Assembly: GCA_963809795.1 (NCBI GenBank)
Contig: CAWELN010000006.1
Span: 248,001 to 312,000, forward strand
DNA length: 64,000 nucleotides
Source of the DNA: DASUAS01 sp963809795
GTDB lineage: Bacteria > Actinomycetota > Acidimicrobiia > IMCC26256 > DASPTH01
Reading direction: 5' to 3'
The translations under genes and the position numbers were made by a program. The first letter of the stretch is position 1, and the number at the start of each line of letters is the position of its first letter. Of the stretch, positions 41,419 to 49,936 are shown in pieces. The notes below the pieces were generated by a model. It searched no databases. It saw only the letters and a list, made by a program, of their open reading frames with translations, and was not told the DNA's origin.

Positions 41419-42998
41419 GCGAGCTGCGCGACCTGGTGACGCCGGACCGCCGCCGACTGGCGTACCTCGCGTCCGGCGCCTGGGATGGCACCACGCTGCC
41501 CGGACGGGTCGCCGCCCACGCGACGGCGCGACCCGACGCGCGCGCCGTGCTCGACGAGCACGGCGCCCACCTCACCTACGGGGACCTGTGGGCTCGCGCG
41601 ACCTCGGTCGCCGGCTTCCTGGGCGAGCAGGACATCGGTGCCGGCGACGTCGTGTCGGTCCAGCTGCCGAACCGCCTCGAGACCGCCGTGGTGGCGCTCG
41701 GAGTCCTGGCATCGGGCGCGGTGATCAACCCGCTGCTCCCGAACTACCGGAGCCGCGAGCTTGCGCACGTCTTCGAGACGGCACGGCCCCGCGCCATCTT
41801 CGCTCCCGGTACGTACCGTGACTTCGACCACGAGCGGCTCGTCGTCGACACCGCAGCCCGCACCGGCGTGAACCCGGTGCACGTGGTGTGCGACCGGTCG
41901 CCATCGGTCGGCATCGCGATCGACGACGTGCTGGCGCGGGGGGCCGCCTTCGGCCCGATCCCGGAGCGCGACGCCGCCGCGGTGTCCGAGCTGATCTTCA
42001 CGTCGGGCACGGAGGCGACGCCCAAGGCGATCATGCACACCGAGCAGACGACCAACTTCAGCGCGCGCGTCGCGGCCCGCGACATGCAGATCACCCGCGA
42101 GGACGTGGTCTGGATGCCGTCGCCGCTCGGGCACAGCACCGGGTTCAACTACGGCCTCCGGTTCGCGCTCTATCACGGTCTGCCCCTCGTGCTCCAGGAC
42201 CGGTGGGACGCGGCGGCGGCGGCTGACCTCGTGCAGCGGGAGCGGTGCTCGTACACCCTCGCGGCGACGACGTTCCTGCGCGAGCTGGTGGCCGAGTCGG
42301 CGCGTCGTGGCGCGCGCCTGGACGTGCTCCGCTGCTTCGGTTGCGGTGGCGCACCGGTCCCTCCCGCGCTGGTCGAGGAGGCGGCGACCCAAGGGATCCG
42401 CGCGCTGCGCCTCTATGGCTCCACCGAGGCGCTGGTCGCGACTTGGAACCGTCCGGACGCGTCGCGTGACGCCCGCGTGCACACCGACGGCACTCCGATG
42501 AGCGGGGTCGAGGTCGAGCTACGCGAGGAGGAGATCTTCGTCCGCGGACCGAACACGTGTGTCGGCTTCTTCGCCGATCCGGAGCGCACCGCCGCGACCT
42601 TCGACGACGAGGGATGGGTGCGCTCGGGCGACCTCGCCACGCTCGACCACCGGCAGCAGCTCACCATCGTCGGCCGCAAGAAGGAGCTGATCATCCGGGG
42701 CGGGATGAACATCACGCCGCGCGAGCTGGAGGATCTGGTCAACGGGTTCGCCGAGGTGGCGACGGTCGCGGTGGTCGGCACCGCCGACGAGCGGCTCGGC
42801 GAGGTCGTCTGCGCGTGCGTGGTGTTGCATCCGGGCACCGCTCTCGACCTCGAGACCGTGGTCGCGCGCCTCCGCGCCGCCGGCGTCGCCACCTACAAGC
42901 TCCCGCAACGGCTCGAGGTGCTCACCGAGCTGCCGACCACCGCGTCGGGCAAGATCCAGAAGCACGAGATCCTTCGTCGCCTCGAGGAGCGCGCATGA
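41415..42998 (+). CDS. Acyl-CoA synthetase (class I AMP-forming ligase)
   Basis: 527 residues. LIFTSGTEATPKAIMHTEQT (A3) is near 195, CFGCGGAPVPPALVEEA (A4) near 310, LRLYGSTEALVATWN (A5) near 335, EGWVRSGDLATLDHRQQLTI (A7) near 398, VGRKKELIIRGGMNITPREL (A8) near 417, and TASGKIQKHEILRRL (A10) near 510. A3 has Glu-Ala where Gly-Thr/Gly is usual (TSGTEATPK), as in several CaiC/FadD3-like ligases. It would activate the pathway acid for the hydratase and thiolase encoded downstream. GTG at 41415 overlaps the SDR stop; the hydratase start overlaps its own stop. Confidence 0.9.
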   Translation: MSELRDLVTPDRRRLAYLASGAWDGTTLPGRVAAHATARPDARAVLDEHGAHLTYGDLWARATSVAGFLGEQDIGAGDVVSVQLPNRLETAVVALGVLASGAVINPLLPNYRSRELAHVFETARPRAIFAPGTYRDFDHERLVVDTAARTGVNPVHVVCDRSPSVGIAIDDVLARGAAFGPIPERDAAAVSELIFTSGTEATPKAIMHTEQTTNFSARVAARDMQITREDVVWMPSPLGHSTGFNYGLRFALYHGLPLVLQDRWDAAAAADLVQRERCSYTLAATTFLRELVAESARRGARLDVLRCFGCGGAPVPPALVEEAATQGIRALRLYGSTEALVATWNRPDASRDARVHTDGTPMSGVEVELREEEIFVRGPNTCVGFFADPERTAATFDDEGWVRSGDLATLDHRQQLTIVGRKKELIIRGGMNITPRELEDLVNGFAEVATVAVVGTADERLGEVVCACVVLHPGTALDLETVVARLRAAGVATYKLPQRLEVLTELPTTASGKIQKHEILRRLEERA

Positions 42999-43816
42999 CC
43001 CCGCCCGAATCCGGCCCCCTCGTCACCCGGCGCGACGCCGTGGAGGGCACTGATCATGTGGCGGCGACGCTGGTGCTGAACCGACCGGAGCAGCTCAACG
43101 CGATCGACTGGCCGATGCTCGACGCGATCGACGCCGCGCTCGACGACCTCGCCGGCGACCCCTCGGTGCGCGGCGTCCTCGTGACCGGCGCCGGCCGGGC
43201 GTTCTCGGCGGGCGGGGATCTCGTCGGCTATCAGACGCTCCAGCGCGACCGCGAGCGGTTCCCGCGCTTCGTCGGCGAGCTGCACCGCATCTTCGGCCGC
43301 CTGCGCACCTTGCCGGTGCCGGTGGTGGCCCTGGTGAACGGCGTCGCGGCCGCCGGCGGCCTGGAGCTGGTCCTGAACTGCGACTTCGCCCTCGCCGCGC
43401 GCTCGGCCCGCATCGGCGACGCCCACCTCAACTTCGGGCAGATGGGCGGCGGGGGCGCGCTCACGCTCCTGCCGCGGGCGGTGGGCAGGGCCCGGGCCAG
43501 CGAGCTGGTGTTCACCGGCCGGTTCCTCGACGCGACCGAAGCCGCGGAGTGGGGCCTGGTCAACCGGGTGGTCGACGACGACGCGCTCGACGACGCCGGC
43601 GCCGAGCTGGTGGCGAGCTTCGCGAGCAAGAGCCCACTGGCGATGGCCAACGCCAAGGACGTGATGACCTCGCTCTGGGACGACAACGGCAGCGTGGCGG
43701 CCGGGTTGCGCTACGAACGGGAACGGAACTCGTACTACTGCCTGACCTCGGACGATGCCGTCGAGGGGCTCGCCGCCTTCGCGGAGAAGCGACCACCGGA
43801 GTTCCGGGGCTCGTGA
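42995..43816 (+). CDS. Enoyl-CoA hydratase/isomerase family protein
   Basis: 273-residue crotonase-fold protein. ATLVLNRPEQLNAIDWPMLD opens the fold, GVLVTGAGRAFSAGGDL gives the first oxyanion-hole block, and VVALVNGVAAAGGLELVLNC the second. DAHLNFGQMGGGGALTLLPR covers the catalytic-acid region, where the usual Glu of hydratases is Gln (FGQMGG), so isomerase, decarboxylase or another crotonase reaction is also possible. ATG at 42995 overlaps the ligase stop. It lies between the ligase and the DUF35-thiolase pair, as expected for the hydration step of a beta-oxidation or retro-aldol side-chain module. Confidence 0.87.
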   Translation: MTPPESGPLVTRRDAVEGTDHVAATLVLNRPEQLNAIDWPMLDAIDAALDDLAGDPSVRGVLVTGAGRAFSAGGDLVGYQTLQRDRERFPRFVGELHRIFGRLRTLPVPVVALVNGVAAAGGLELVLNCDFALAARSARIGDAHLNFGQMGGGGALTLLPRAVGRARASELVFTGRFLDATEAAEWGLVNRVVDDDALDDAGAELVASFASKSPLAMANAKDVMTSLWDDNGSVAAGLRYERERNSYYCLTSDDAVEGLAAFAEKRPPEFRGS

Positions 43817-44214
43817 CCCTCCCCGCACCGGTGCCCGATGAGGACACCCGGCCGTTCCTCGATGCGCTCCGCCGCCACGTCGTCGTCGTCCAGCAGTGCG
43901 ACGCGTGCGGACGCGTCCGCTTTCCGCCCATGCCCGCGTGTCCGTGGTGCGGCGCGCCCGATGGTCACTGGATCACTGCCTCGGGGGAGGGGCGCGTGTA
44001 CTCGTGGGTCGGTGTCCGGCGCGCGCTCACTCCCGGACTCGAAGCCGAGGTCCCGTACACGATCGCCACCGTCGATCTCGCCGAAGGCGCCCGCGTGTTC
44101 GGCCGGCTCGAGGGCCCCGAGCCGAGATCGCCCGGTGGCGCGGTCACCGCGACCTTCGTGGATCACGACGACTGGACCGAGCTGCGCTTCCGCCCGGTCG
44201 AGGTGGACGAGTGA
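43813..44214 (+). CDS. DUF35 OB-fold/zinc-ribbon protein (ChsH2/Ltp-partner type)
   Basis: 133 residues. A helical start (DTRPFLDALRRHVVVVQQCD) leads to a rubredoxin-like zinc ribbon with CDAC and CPWC about 15 residues apart, then an OB-fold (EGRVYSWVGVRRALTPG, VPYTIATVDLAEGARVFGRL). Proteins of this type bind thiolase-like partners; ChsH2-type DUF35 domains assemble with Ltp2 aldolases in steroid side-chain cleavage. GTG at 43813 overlaps the hydratase stop. The thiolase gene follows immediately, consistent with a DUF35-thiolase complex. Confidence 0.88.
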   Translation: MTLPAPVPDEDTRPFLDALRRHVVVVQQCDACGRVRFPPMPACPWCGAPDGHWITASGEGRVYSWVGVRRALTPGLEAEVPYTIATVDLAEGARVFGRLEGPEPRSPGGAVTATFVDHDDWTELRFRPVEVDE

Positions 44215-44235
44215 GCGACGGGCGCCACGGCCGCG

Positions 44236-45369
44236 GTGGTCGGCGTCGGCTACACGCCGTTCTCCCGCGATTCCGGACGGTCGGTGCTCGACCTCGCGCG
44301 CGCGGCGTCGGCCGATGCGCTCGCGGACGCGGGTTTGCGGGGCGCGGACGTCGACGGGATCGGCAGCTTCATGGTGATGCACGACTCGGTGAAGTGCCAG
44401 GCCGTCGCCACCACGCTGGCGGTGCCGGGGCTGCGGTGGTCCGTCGACCTCGACTTGGGCGGGCAGGCACCCTGCCACCTCGTGGGCCTGGCGGCCTCGG
44501 CGATCGAGTCGGGGCACGCCGACGTGGTCGTCCTGTACCGGGCGATGAACGGCCGATCGGGCCCGCGGGTCGGCACCATGGCCTTCGACGGACCGGCGGC
44601 GTCGTGGCGCTATCCGATCGGGTACGACGCGTACCTGATGTACGTGGCGATGTGGGCCCAACGGTTCCTCGCCGAGACCGGGCAGGGCGGCGAGGATCTC
44701 GGTGCGGTGGCCGTGGCCCAACGCGCGTACGCCGTCGACAACGAGCGCGCGGTGCGCCGCCGTCCGTTGACCACGGACGAGTACGCGGCCGCGCCCCTCG
44801 TGGTGTCCCCGTTCCGTGCCGACGACTGCACCATCGAAGTCGACGGGGCGTCGGCGCTCGTGCTCACGACCGTCGACCGGGCGCGGGACCTCGCCCGTCC
44901 GCCGGTGCTGGTCGCGTCCTCCGTGTACCGCGCCGGACCGCGCTCGGGGCTCGACATCGGGGACCATCTGCTGTGGGACGACTACACGCGCAACTACACC
45001 GGCCTGCTGCGCGAGGAGCTCTTCGCCCGCGCCGGCCTGGCGTCGGGCGACGTCGACCTGGCCGAGATCTACGACTGCTTCTCGAGCACCGTGCTCATGG
45101 GACTCGAGGGGCTGGGCTTCTGCGAACGGGGCGGCTCCGGTGCGTTCGTGCGGAGCGGTGCAACCCGGCGCGACGGCGCGCTCCCGGTGAACACGCACGG
45201 CGGGCTCTTGGCGGAGGGCTACCTGCACGGGATGAACACGGTCGCGGAGGCGGTCCTCCAGGTGCAGGGCCGAGGTGGGGTTCGTCAGGCGCCGAGGCAC
45301 GAGGTGTGCGCGGTCACGTCGGGCGCGCTGATGGACGGCTCCGCGCTCGTGTTGACGGCGGATCGATGA
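44236..45369 (+). CDS. Thiolase family/SCP-x-like protein, possibly Ltp2-type retro-aldolase; start frame-disturbed
   Basis: 377 residues as read from GTG 44236. VVGVGYTPFSRDSGRSVLDL opens the thiolase fold. GGQAPCHLVGLAASAIESGH occupies the nucleophile region, VDLAEIYDCFSSTVLMGLEG is the lipid-transfer-thiolase block, and PVNTHGGLLAEGYLHGMNTV the late His-Gly-Gly motif. Pairing with DUF35 suggests either thiolysis or, like Ltp2, retro-aldol cleavage of a beta-hydroxyacyl-CoA. The true start is probably GTG 44211, overlapping the DUF35 stop. That requires removing one G at about 44219-44221, which yields VSDGATAAVVGVG. The stop overlaps the next gene by four bases. Confidence 0.85.
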   Translation: MVGVGYTPFSRDSGRSVLDLARAASADALADAGLRGADVDGIGSFMVMHDSVKCQAVATTLAVPGLRWSVDLDLGGQAPCHLVGLAASAIESGHADVVVLYRAMNGRSGPRVGTMAFDGPAASWRYPIGYDAYLMYVAMWAQRFLAETGQGGEDLGAVAVAQRAYAVDNERAVRRRPLTTDEYAAAPLVVSPFRADDCTIEVDGASALVLTTVDRARDLARPPVLVASSVYRAGPRSGLDIGDHLLWDDYTRNYTGLLREELFARAGLASGDVDLAEIYDCFSSTVLMGLEGLGFCERGGSGAFVRSGATRRDGALPVNTHGGLLAEGYLHGMNTVAEAVLQVQGRGGVRQAPRHEVCAVTSGALMDGSALVLTADR

Positions 45370-45707
45370 GCGCGCTGCTGATCGTGGTGATCGACGTCGA
45401 TCCCGAGCACGAGGCCGAGTTCAACCGCTGGTACGACGAGGAGCACCTCCCCGAGAAGCGGGCCACGCCGGGCTTCCGGTCGGCGCGCCGCTACGCGAGC
45501 CATGACCGCCCCGGCCGGTACCTTGCGGTCTACGAGGTCGACGACGCCGACGTCGTCACCAGCCCCGAGTACATGGCGCAGCCGATGAGCGCGTGGGCGC
45601 AGGTCGTGATGGCCACCTGGAATCTCGTGGAGCGCTCGGTGTGGACCGAGCTCGACGAGTCGTCGACGCCGATTCCTACGACACCACCTCCGCCCGCGCG
45701 GCCATGA
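45366..45707 (+). CDS. Small dimeric alpha/beta-barrel-like protein
   Basis: 113 residues from ATG 45366. LIVVIDVDPEHEAEFNRWYD and EEHLPEKRATPGFRSARRYA followed by RYLAVYEVDDADVVTSPEYM match the EthD/DUF4286-like ferredoxin fold, in which FN.WYdeEHlP is characteristic. Such proteins are often found with degradation genes and some catalyse small rearrangements, but no function is assigned here. The C-terminal 12 residues are Pro-rich and overlap the end of the convergent SDR gene by 32 bases. It is the last gene of the six-gene operon. Confidence 0.78.
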   Translation: MSALLIVVIDVDPEHEAEFNRWYDEEHLPEKRATPGFRSARRYASHDRPGRYLAVYEVDDADVVTSPEYMAQPMSAWAQVVMATWNLVERSVWTELDESSTPIPTTPPPPARP

Positions 45708-46431
45708 TGGCGCCGAGGCGCGACTCGACCTCCGGGATGTGGTGGTCGTCGGTGAACACGTACGGGCGACCGAGACGGATCGCGTCGACCACGTTCGCGG
45801 CCACCTGGTCGGGCCCCACCGTCCCGAGCGGGTTCAGCGCGGTCTTGATCATGCCGGGCATCACCACGCTCACGCCGACGGGCGCGTCGATCGCCGCGAG
45901 CTCGGCGCGCAGGCCGTCGGAGAGGCCGAGCACCGCGTGCTTGGACGCGGTGTAGGGCCCGATGCCCGGGATGGCGGTCACCGCGGCCATCGAGGCGGTG
46001 TTCACCACGTGTCCGGGCTCGCCCGACGCGAGGATGCGGGGGACGAACGAGTGGATCCCGTGGATCACGCCCCAGAGGTCGACGTCGATCACGCGGTGCC
46101 ATTCGGAGAGCGGCAGCTCCCAGGAGTTGCCCTGGACGACGATGCCGGCGTTGTTGACCGCGACGTGCAGCTTCCCGAAGTGCTCGATGGCGGCAGCCGC
46201 GGCGCGCTCGACGGCATCGGGATCGGTGACGTCGACGGTCATGGCCCGGACCGCGGCGCCGCCGTCGGCCAGGCGTTCGGCGTGCGACGCGACGAGCGCG
46301 TCGTCGCGGTCGGTCATGAGCACCCGCATGCCCGCGGCGACGAACGCCTCGGTGACCGCGAGGCCGATCCCGCTCGCCGCGCCGGTCACCACTGCGTTCC
46401 GGTCCGTGAGGTCGTTCAGATCCGTCGTCAT
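45676..46431 (-). CDS. Short-chain dehydrogenase/reductase (SDR)
   Basis: 251-residue classical SDR. AVVTGAASGIGLAVTEAFV is the NAD(P) motif (residues 13-31), VNNAGIVVQGNSW the NNAG block near 92, and VVNTASMAAVTAIPGIGPYT with ASKHAVLGLSDGL supplies Ser, Tyr and Lys. Instead of the usual DGG tail it ends with IPEVESRLGAIMAARAEV, a form seen in the SDR subgroup whose C terminus folds over the substrate. ATG at 46431 is a clear start. A single gene converging on the six-gene operon, 126 bases upstream of the divergent methyltransferase gene. Confidence 0.9.
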   Translation of the reverse strand: MTTDLNDLTDRNAVVTGAASGIGLAVTEAFVAAGMRVLMTDRDDALVASHAERLADGGAAVRAMTVDVTDPDAVERAAAAAIEHFGKLHVAVNNAGIVVQGNSWELPLSEWHRVIDVDLWGVIHGIHSFVPRILASGEPGHVVNTASMAAVTAIPGIGPYTASKHAVLGLSDGLRAELAAIDAPVGVSVVMPGMIKTALNPLGTVGPDQVAANVVDAIRLGRPYVFTDDHHIPEVESRLGAIMAARAEVVS

Positions 46432-46557
46432 CGCGGGCGCCCTCCTCTGTGACGGCAGGGGCGGACGCTAGCCCAACCCGGTCTCCGTCCATGAGGCCGC
46501 AGATCTGCAGCTGGGTACGTTTGACGATGACGTGGCTGCTCAACCAGGTGTGCGTTC

Positions 46558-47457
46558 ATGGCTGACCGGGACGACCTCGAGTTCACCTATTCGTTGATCG
46601 ACCGCGTCTTCCGCCTGAGCATGGGAGAGCTGGCCGACTTCAGCGGCGCCATGTACGACGGTGACTTCTCGCTCACCCTCGAAGAGGCGCAGACCCGGAA
46701 GCACGACTACATCGTCGAGCGGCTCGGCATCGGACCGGGCCGGCGCATGCTCGACCTCGGTTGTGGTTGGGGCCCGTTGCTCGACGTCGTTCGGCGTCGC
46801 GAAGGCCGCGGCGTCGGGGTCACGCTCTCGTCGGCCCAGGCGGAGGCGTGCCGTCGCAACGGTCTCGACGTCCACCTGTTCGACGGCCGGCTCCTCACTC
46901 CCGGGACCTTCGGTCCCTTCGACGCGGTGGCGAGTCTCGGCGCCTTCGAGCACTTCTGTTCGCCGGAGGAGTACCGCGCCGGGCACCAGGAGTCGGGCTA
47001 CCGCGACGTCTTCGCCCGCGTCGCGAGCGTGCTCCCCGACACCGGCCGCTTCTACCTGCAGACGATGGTGTTCGGACGGAACATGATCCCGCTCGACGAC
47101 GTCGACATCGACGCCCCGCGCGAGTCCGACGCGTGGTATCTCGCACTGCTGGGCCGCCAGTTCCCCGGCTCGTGGCTCCCGATGGGGCTGGAGCAGATCG
47201 TCGAGTGCGCCGAGCCGCACTTCCGCCTCGTGTCGAGCTCGAACGGCCGGCTCGACTACCTCGAGACCATCCGGCAGTGGCGACAGCGGTTCGCGGCGCC
47301 GAGCGTCAGGAAGTCGCTGCTGAAGCTCCGGCTCGCCCCCCGCTGGCTCACCAGCGCCGACTTCCGGCTCGCGTTCACCTCGGGCGTCAGCGCGAACAGC
47401 GTGTGCTTCGAGCGGGAGCTGCTGGACCACTACCGACTCGTGTTCGAGAAGCACTGA
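46558..47457 (+). CDS. Cyclopropane-fatty-acid synthase-like SAM methyltransferase
   Basis: 299 residues. FTYSLIDRVFRLSMGELADF and GAMYDGDFSLTLEEAQTRKH resemble the lipid-binding N terminus of CFA synthase-type enzymes. MLDLGCGWGPLLDVVRRREG is SAM motif I near 64, GVTLSSAQAEACRR follows, and SLGAFEHFCSPEEYRAGHQE carries the FEH segment of the family. It may methylate or cyclopropanate an unsaturated lipid acyl chain at the membrane surface; small-molecule methylation is also possible. ATG at 46558 is used. A single gene, with the DUF1772 gene converging 12 bases away. Confidence 0.85.
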   Translation: MADRDDLEFTYSLIDRVFRLSMGELADFSGAMYDGDFSLTLEEAQTRKHDYIVERLGIGPGRRMLDLGCGWGPLLDVVRRREGRGVGVTLSSAQAEACRRNGLDVHLFDGRLLTPGTFGPFDAVASLGAFEHFCSPEEYRAGHQESGYRDVFARVASVLPDTGRFYLQTMVFGRNMIPLDDVDIDAPRESDAWYLALLGRQFPGSWLPMGLEQIVECAEPHFRLVSSSNGRLDYLETIRQWRQRFAAPSVRKSLLKLRLAPRWLTSADFRLAFTSGVSANSVCFERELLDHYRLVFEKH

Positions 47458-47469
47458 CCCGTACCGGCA

Positions 47470-47955
47470 CTACGTGGCGCGCAACGCGAGCGTGAACAGC
47501 GTGGCGGCGCCGAGGGCCGCGGTGACCCGCACGTGGTTCCCGGTCGTCCAGGTCGACACGTAGTGGCGCCAGTGCTCCCCGGCACCCGGCCGAGTCGGAT
47601 CGATCGTGTCCAGCGCGTTGTTGCGAGGAACGTGATATCCGAGCGTCAGGCCGAAGGTGCCGACCAGGTAGCACAGGCTGCCGGCGAGGAGATACGGGCC
47701 GTACGGCTCGTCCCACCGGACGATCGAGGTGACGGTGAGCGCGGCGCAGGCGACGGCGGATCCGACGAACGCCGACATGAACCCGGGCATCACCGCGGTG
47801 ACGTTGATCGATTGCATGGCGACGATGCCTTGAGGTTCCGGGACGCGCGCCAGCGCCTTCATCACGAACGAGGAGAACGCGAACAGCGAACCGGCGACGA
47901 GCCCACACCCGAGCGCGGTGGCGAGCACCAGGACGAAGAGGAAGCCGTCGATCAT
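47470..47955 (-). CDS. DUF1772 (anthrone oxygenase-like) membrane protein
   Basis: 161 residues with four transmembrane helices. MIDGFLFVLVLATALGCGLV and AGSLFAFSSFVMKALARVPE form the start, QSINVTAVMPGFMSAFVGSA the second helix, and HYVSTWTTGNHVRVTAALGA the conserved end, in which the family usually has W...NHVR. DUF1772 includes fungal anthrone oxygenases, but bacterial members are mostly uncharacterised. ATG at 47955 overlaps the NmrA-like gene stop by four bases, so they are co-translated. The pair is divergent from an AraC-type regulator and probably under its control. Confidence 0.88.
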   Translation of the reverse strand: MIDGFLFVLVLATALGCGLVAGSLFAFSSFVMKALARVPEPQGIVAMQSINVTAVMPGFMSAFVGSAVACAALTVTSIVRWDEPYGPYLLAGSLCYLVGTFGLTLGYHVPRNNALDTIDPTRPGAGEHWRHYVSTWTTGNHVRVTAALGAATLFTLALRAT

Positions 47956-48812
47956 CGGGAGATCCGATCGGCGTCGCTGCTCCAGACGCCCGATGCGGCG
48001 GCGTCCGCGGCGTACTCCCGGAAGTCACGCGGCGCACGACCGAGCGCGCGCTGCACGCCGTCGGTGAGCGAGGCGTTGCGGCCGTCGAGGATCTCGCGGA
48101 ACAGGTCGGTCAGATCCGTCACGAAGGCGGGAGGCAGGCCTTCGTGCGCGAGCGCGGCCGCGAACGCTTCGGAGGTGATCGGCACGTAGCGGACGTCGCG
48201 TCCCGTCGCCTCGCCGATCTCGGCCGCGGCGTCCGCGAAGGTGAGCAGCCGCGGCCCGGTCACCTCGTACCGCTGCCCGACGTGGCGATCGTCGGTCAAC
48301 GCCGCCACGGCGATGTCGGCGATGTCGTCGGTGTCGACGAACGGCTCGGCCACGTTCCCGGCCGGGAACGCCAGCTCCCCGTGGAGCACCGACTCGACCA
48401 GAAACCCCTCACTGAAGTTCTGGCTGAACATGCTCGCCCGCACGATCGTCCAGTCGACGCCGGAACGCTCGACGGCGCGCTCGGCGCGCTGCGCGCCGTC
48501 CTCGTTCCGGCCCGAGAGCAGGACCAGGCGCCGAACGCCGGCGTCGACCGCCACGCGCGTGAACGCGGCCACGCGATCGGCGGCGCCGGGAAACGCGAGG
48601 TCCGGCGCGTAGCTCACGTACGCCGCGTCGACACCGCTGAGTGCAGCCTCCCAGGTGTCGCGGCGGTCCCAGTCGAACGACGGGTCGGCGGCGCGGGATC
48701 CGATGCGGACGGCGAGGTCCCGAGCCCGTAACCGCTCGGCGACCCGACGCCCGGTCTTGCCGGTCCCGCCCGCCACCAGGGTCAAGGTCGAGGTGTTCGT
48801 GCGTTCGGTCAT
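47952..48812 (-). CDS. NmrA-like NAD(P)-binding protein
   Basis: 286 residues, atypical SDR. LTLVAGGTGKTGRRVAERL is the glycine-rich motif (residues 10-28), GVDAAYVSYAPDLAFPGAAD and RRLVLLSGRNEDGAQRAE follow, and VDWTIVRASMFSQNFSEGFL is the NmrA/QOR2 block near 138. These proteins sense NADP redox state or act as quinone reductases. ATG at 48812 is the start. With DUF1772 it forms a two-gene unit divergent from the AraC regulator, an arrangement common in actinobacteria in which the regulator controls the pair. Confidence 0.87.
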   Translation of the reverse strand: MTERTNTSTLTLVAGGTGKTGRRVAERLRARDLAVRIGSRAADPSFDWDRRDTWEAALSGVDAAYVSYAPDLAFPGAADRVAAFTRVAVDAGVRRLVLLSGRNEDGAQRAERAVERSGVDWTIVRASMFSQNFSEGFLVESVLHGELAFPAGNVAEPFVDTDDIADIAVAALTDDRHVGQRYEVTGPRLLTFADAAAEIGEATGRDVRYVPITSEAFAAALAHEGLPPAFVTDLTDLFREILDGRNASLTDGVQRALGRAPRDFREYAADAAASGVWSSDADRISR

Positions 48813-48830
48813 GCCTCGCAGTGAAACACC

Positions 48831-48863
48831 CGAGCCTGAGACGATCCATAGTTGGAAGGCTCG
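48831..48863. promoter_or_regulatory. Candidate operator for the AraC-type regulator
   Basis: CGAGCCT (48831-48837) and AGGCTCG (48857-48863) form a perfect 7-bp inverted repeat with a 19-base spacer, centred in the 81-base gap between the NmrA-like gene (starts at 48812) and the AraC-type gene (starts at 48894). The AraC coupling is inferred from position only. Confidence 0.5.
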
Positions 48864-48893
48864 AATTCATGTCCATGCGTCTACGATGCGGCG

Positions 48894-49859
48894 ATGGACG
48901 CACTCGTCGGCCTGCTGGACGGACCGAGGGCGAGGAGCGCCTTCGTGCTGCGCTCGATCATGAACCCGCCGTGGTCGGTGCGGGTGCAGGACGAAGCGCC
49001 GCTCTCGCTGGTGGCGATGGTTCACGGCGAGGCGTGGGTGGTGTTCGACGACGGTGACCGCACCCGGCTCGGTGCCGGCGACATCGTCGTCACCCGCGGG
49101 CCGGAGCCGTACCTCTTCGCCGACGACCCGGGCACGCCGCCGCAGGTCGTGATCCATCCGGGCGAGCGCTGTACGACGCCCGACGGTGAGGATCTCGCCC
49201 AGACGATGGATCTCGGTGTGCGCACCTGGGGCAACGACCCCGATGGCTCGGTGATGATGCTCATCGGCACCTACCTCGACCCGGGCGAGATCGGTCAGCG
49301 GTTGCTGCGCGCGCTCCCTCGTCTGGTCGTGCACCGCAGCGACGTCCGGGACTCGCCGCTCGTTCCCCTGTTGGCGGCCGAGATCTCGAAGGACGAGCCC
49401 GGCCAGGAGGTCGTGCTCGACCGCCTGCTCGACCTGCTCCTGATCGCGGTCTTGCGGGCGTGGTTCTCGCGTCCGGAGGCGGAGGCGCCGGCGTGGTACC
49501 ACGCCACCAGCGATCCGATCGTCGGTCCCGCGTTGCGCATGTTGCAGAACAACCCTGCGCACCCCTGGACCGTCGCATCGCTCGCGGCCGAGACCGGTGT
49601 GTCGCGCGCCGCGCTCGCGCGCCGGTTCACCGATCTGGTGGGCGAGCCGCCCATGACGTTCCTGACCGGCTGGCGGATCGCGCTCGCCGCCGACCTGCTG
49701 CGCGAGCCGGATGCGACCGTTGGTGCCGTCGCGCAGCAAGTGGGCTACGGCAGCGCGTTCGCGCTCAGCACTGCCTTCAAGCGCATGCGCGGCCTGAGCC
49801 CGAGCGAGCACCGGCGAGCAGCACGTCCCTCGCCGACCACCGCGCGGACGGACGCGTGA
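48894..49859 (+). CDS. AraC-family transcriptional regulator (AraC_binding_2/cupin-type)
   Basis: 321 residues. An N-terminal cupin-like sensory domain (about 1-180; VAMVHGEAWVVFDDGDRTRL and AGDIVVTRGPEPYLF) is followed by a C-terminal HTH domain with HPWTVASLAAETGVSRAALA and REPDATVGAVAQQVGYGSAF and the recognition segment ALSTAFKRMRGLSPSEHRR. The arrangement matches AraC regulators with a cupin_6-type sensor. It probably controls the divergent NmrA/DUF1772 pair and itself. ATG at 48894 was chosen rather than an earlier in-frame ATG because homology starts there. Confidence 0.9.
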   Translation: MDALVGLLDGPRARSAFVLRSIMNPPWSVRVQDEAPLSLVAMVHGEAWVVFDDGDRTRLGAGDIVVTRGPEPYLFADDPGTPPQVVIHPGERCTTPDGEDLAQTMDLGVRTWGNDPDGSVMMLIGTYLDPGEIGQRLLRALPRLVVHRSDVRDSPLVPLLAAEISKDEPGQEVVLDRLLDLLLIAVLRAWFSRPEAEAPAWYHATSDPIVGPALRMLQNNPAHPWTVASLAAETGVSRAALARRFTDLVGEPPMTFLTGWRIALAADLLREPDATVGAVAQQVGYGSAFALSTAFKRMRGLSPSEHRRAARPSPTTARTDA

Positions 49860-49936
49860 CCGATCGCGGTCCCAAGCGTTGCCGGGACGATCACGGCGCC
49901 AGCCCGGCGGGTGAGCGATCGACGGCGCCGAGCGGC

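Noticed and set aside
43896..45365. Plus-strand frame upstream of the small barrel protein
   Set aside because: Out of frame with the thiolase across its whole length and low complexity; only the part from ATG 45366 is conserved.
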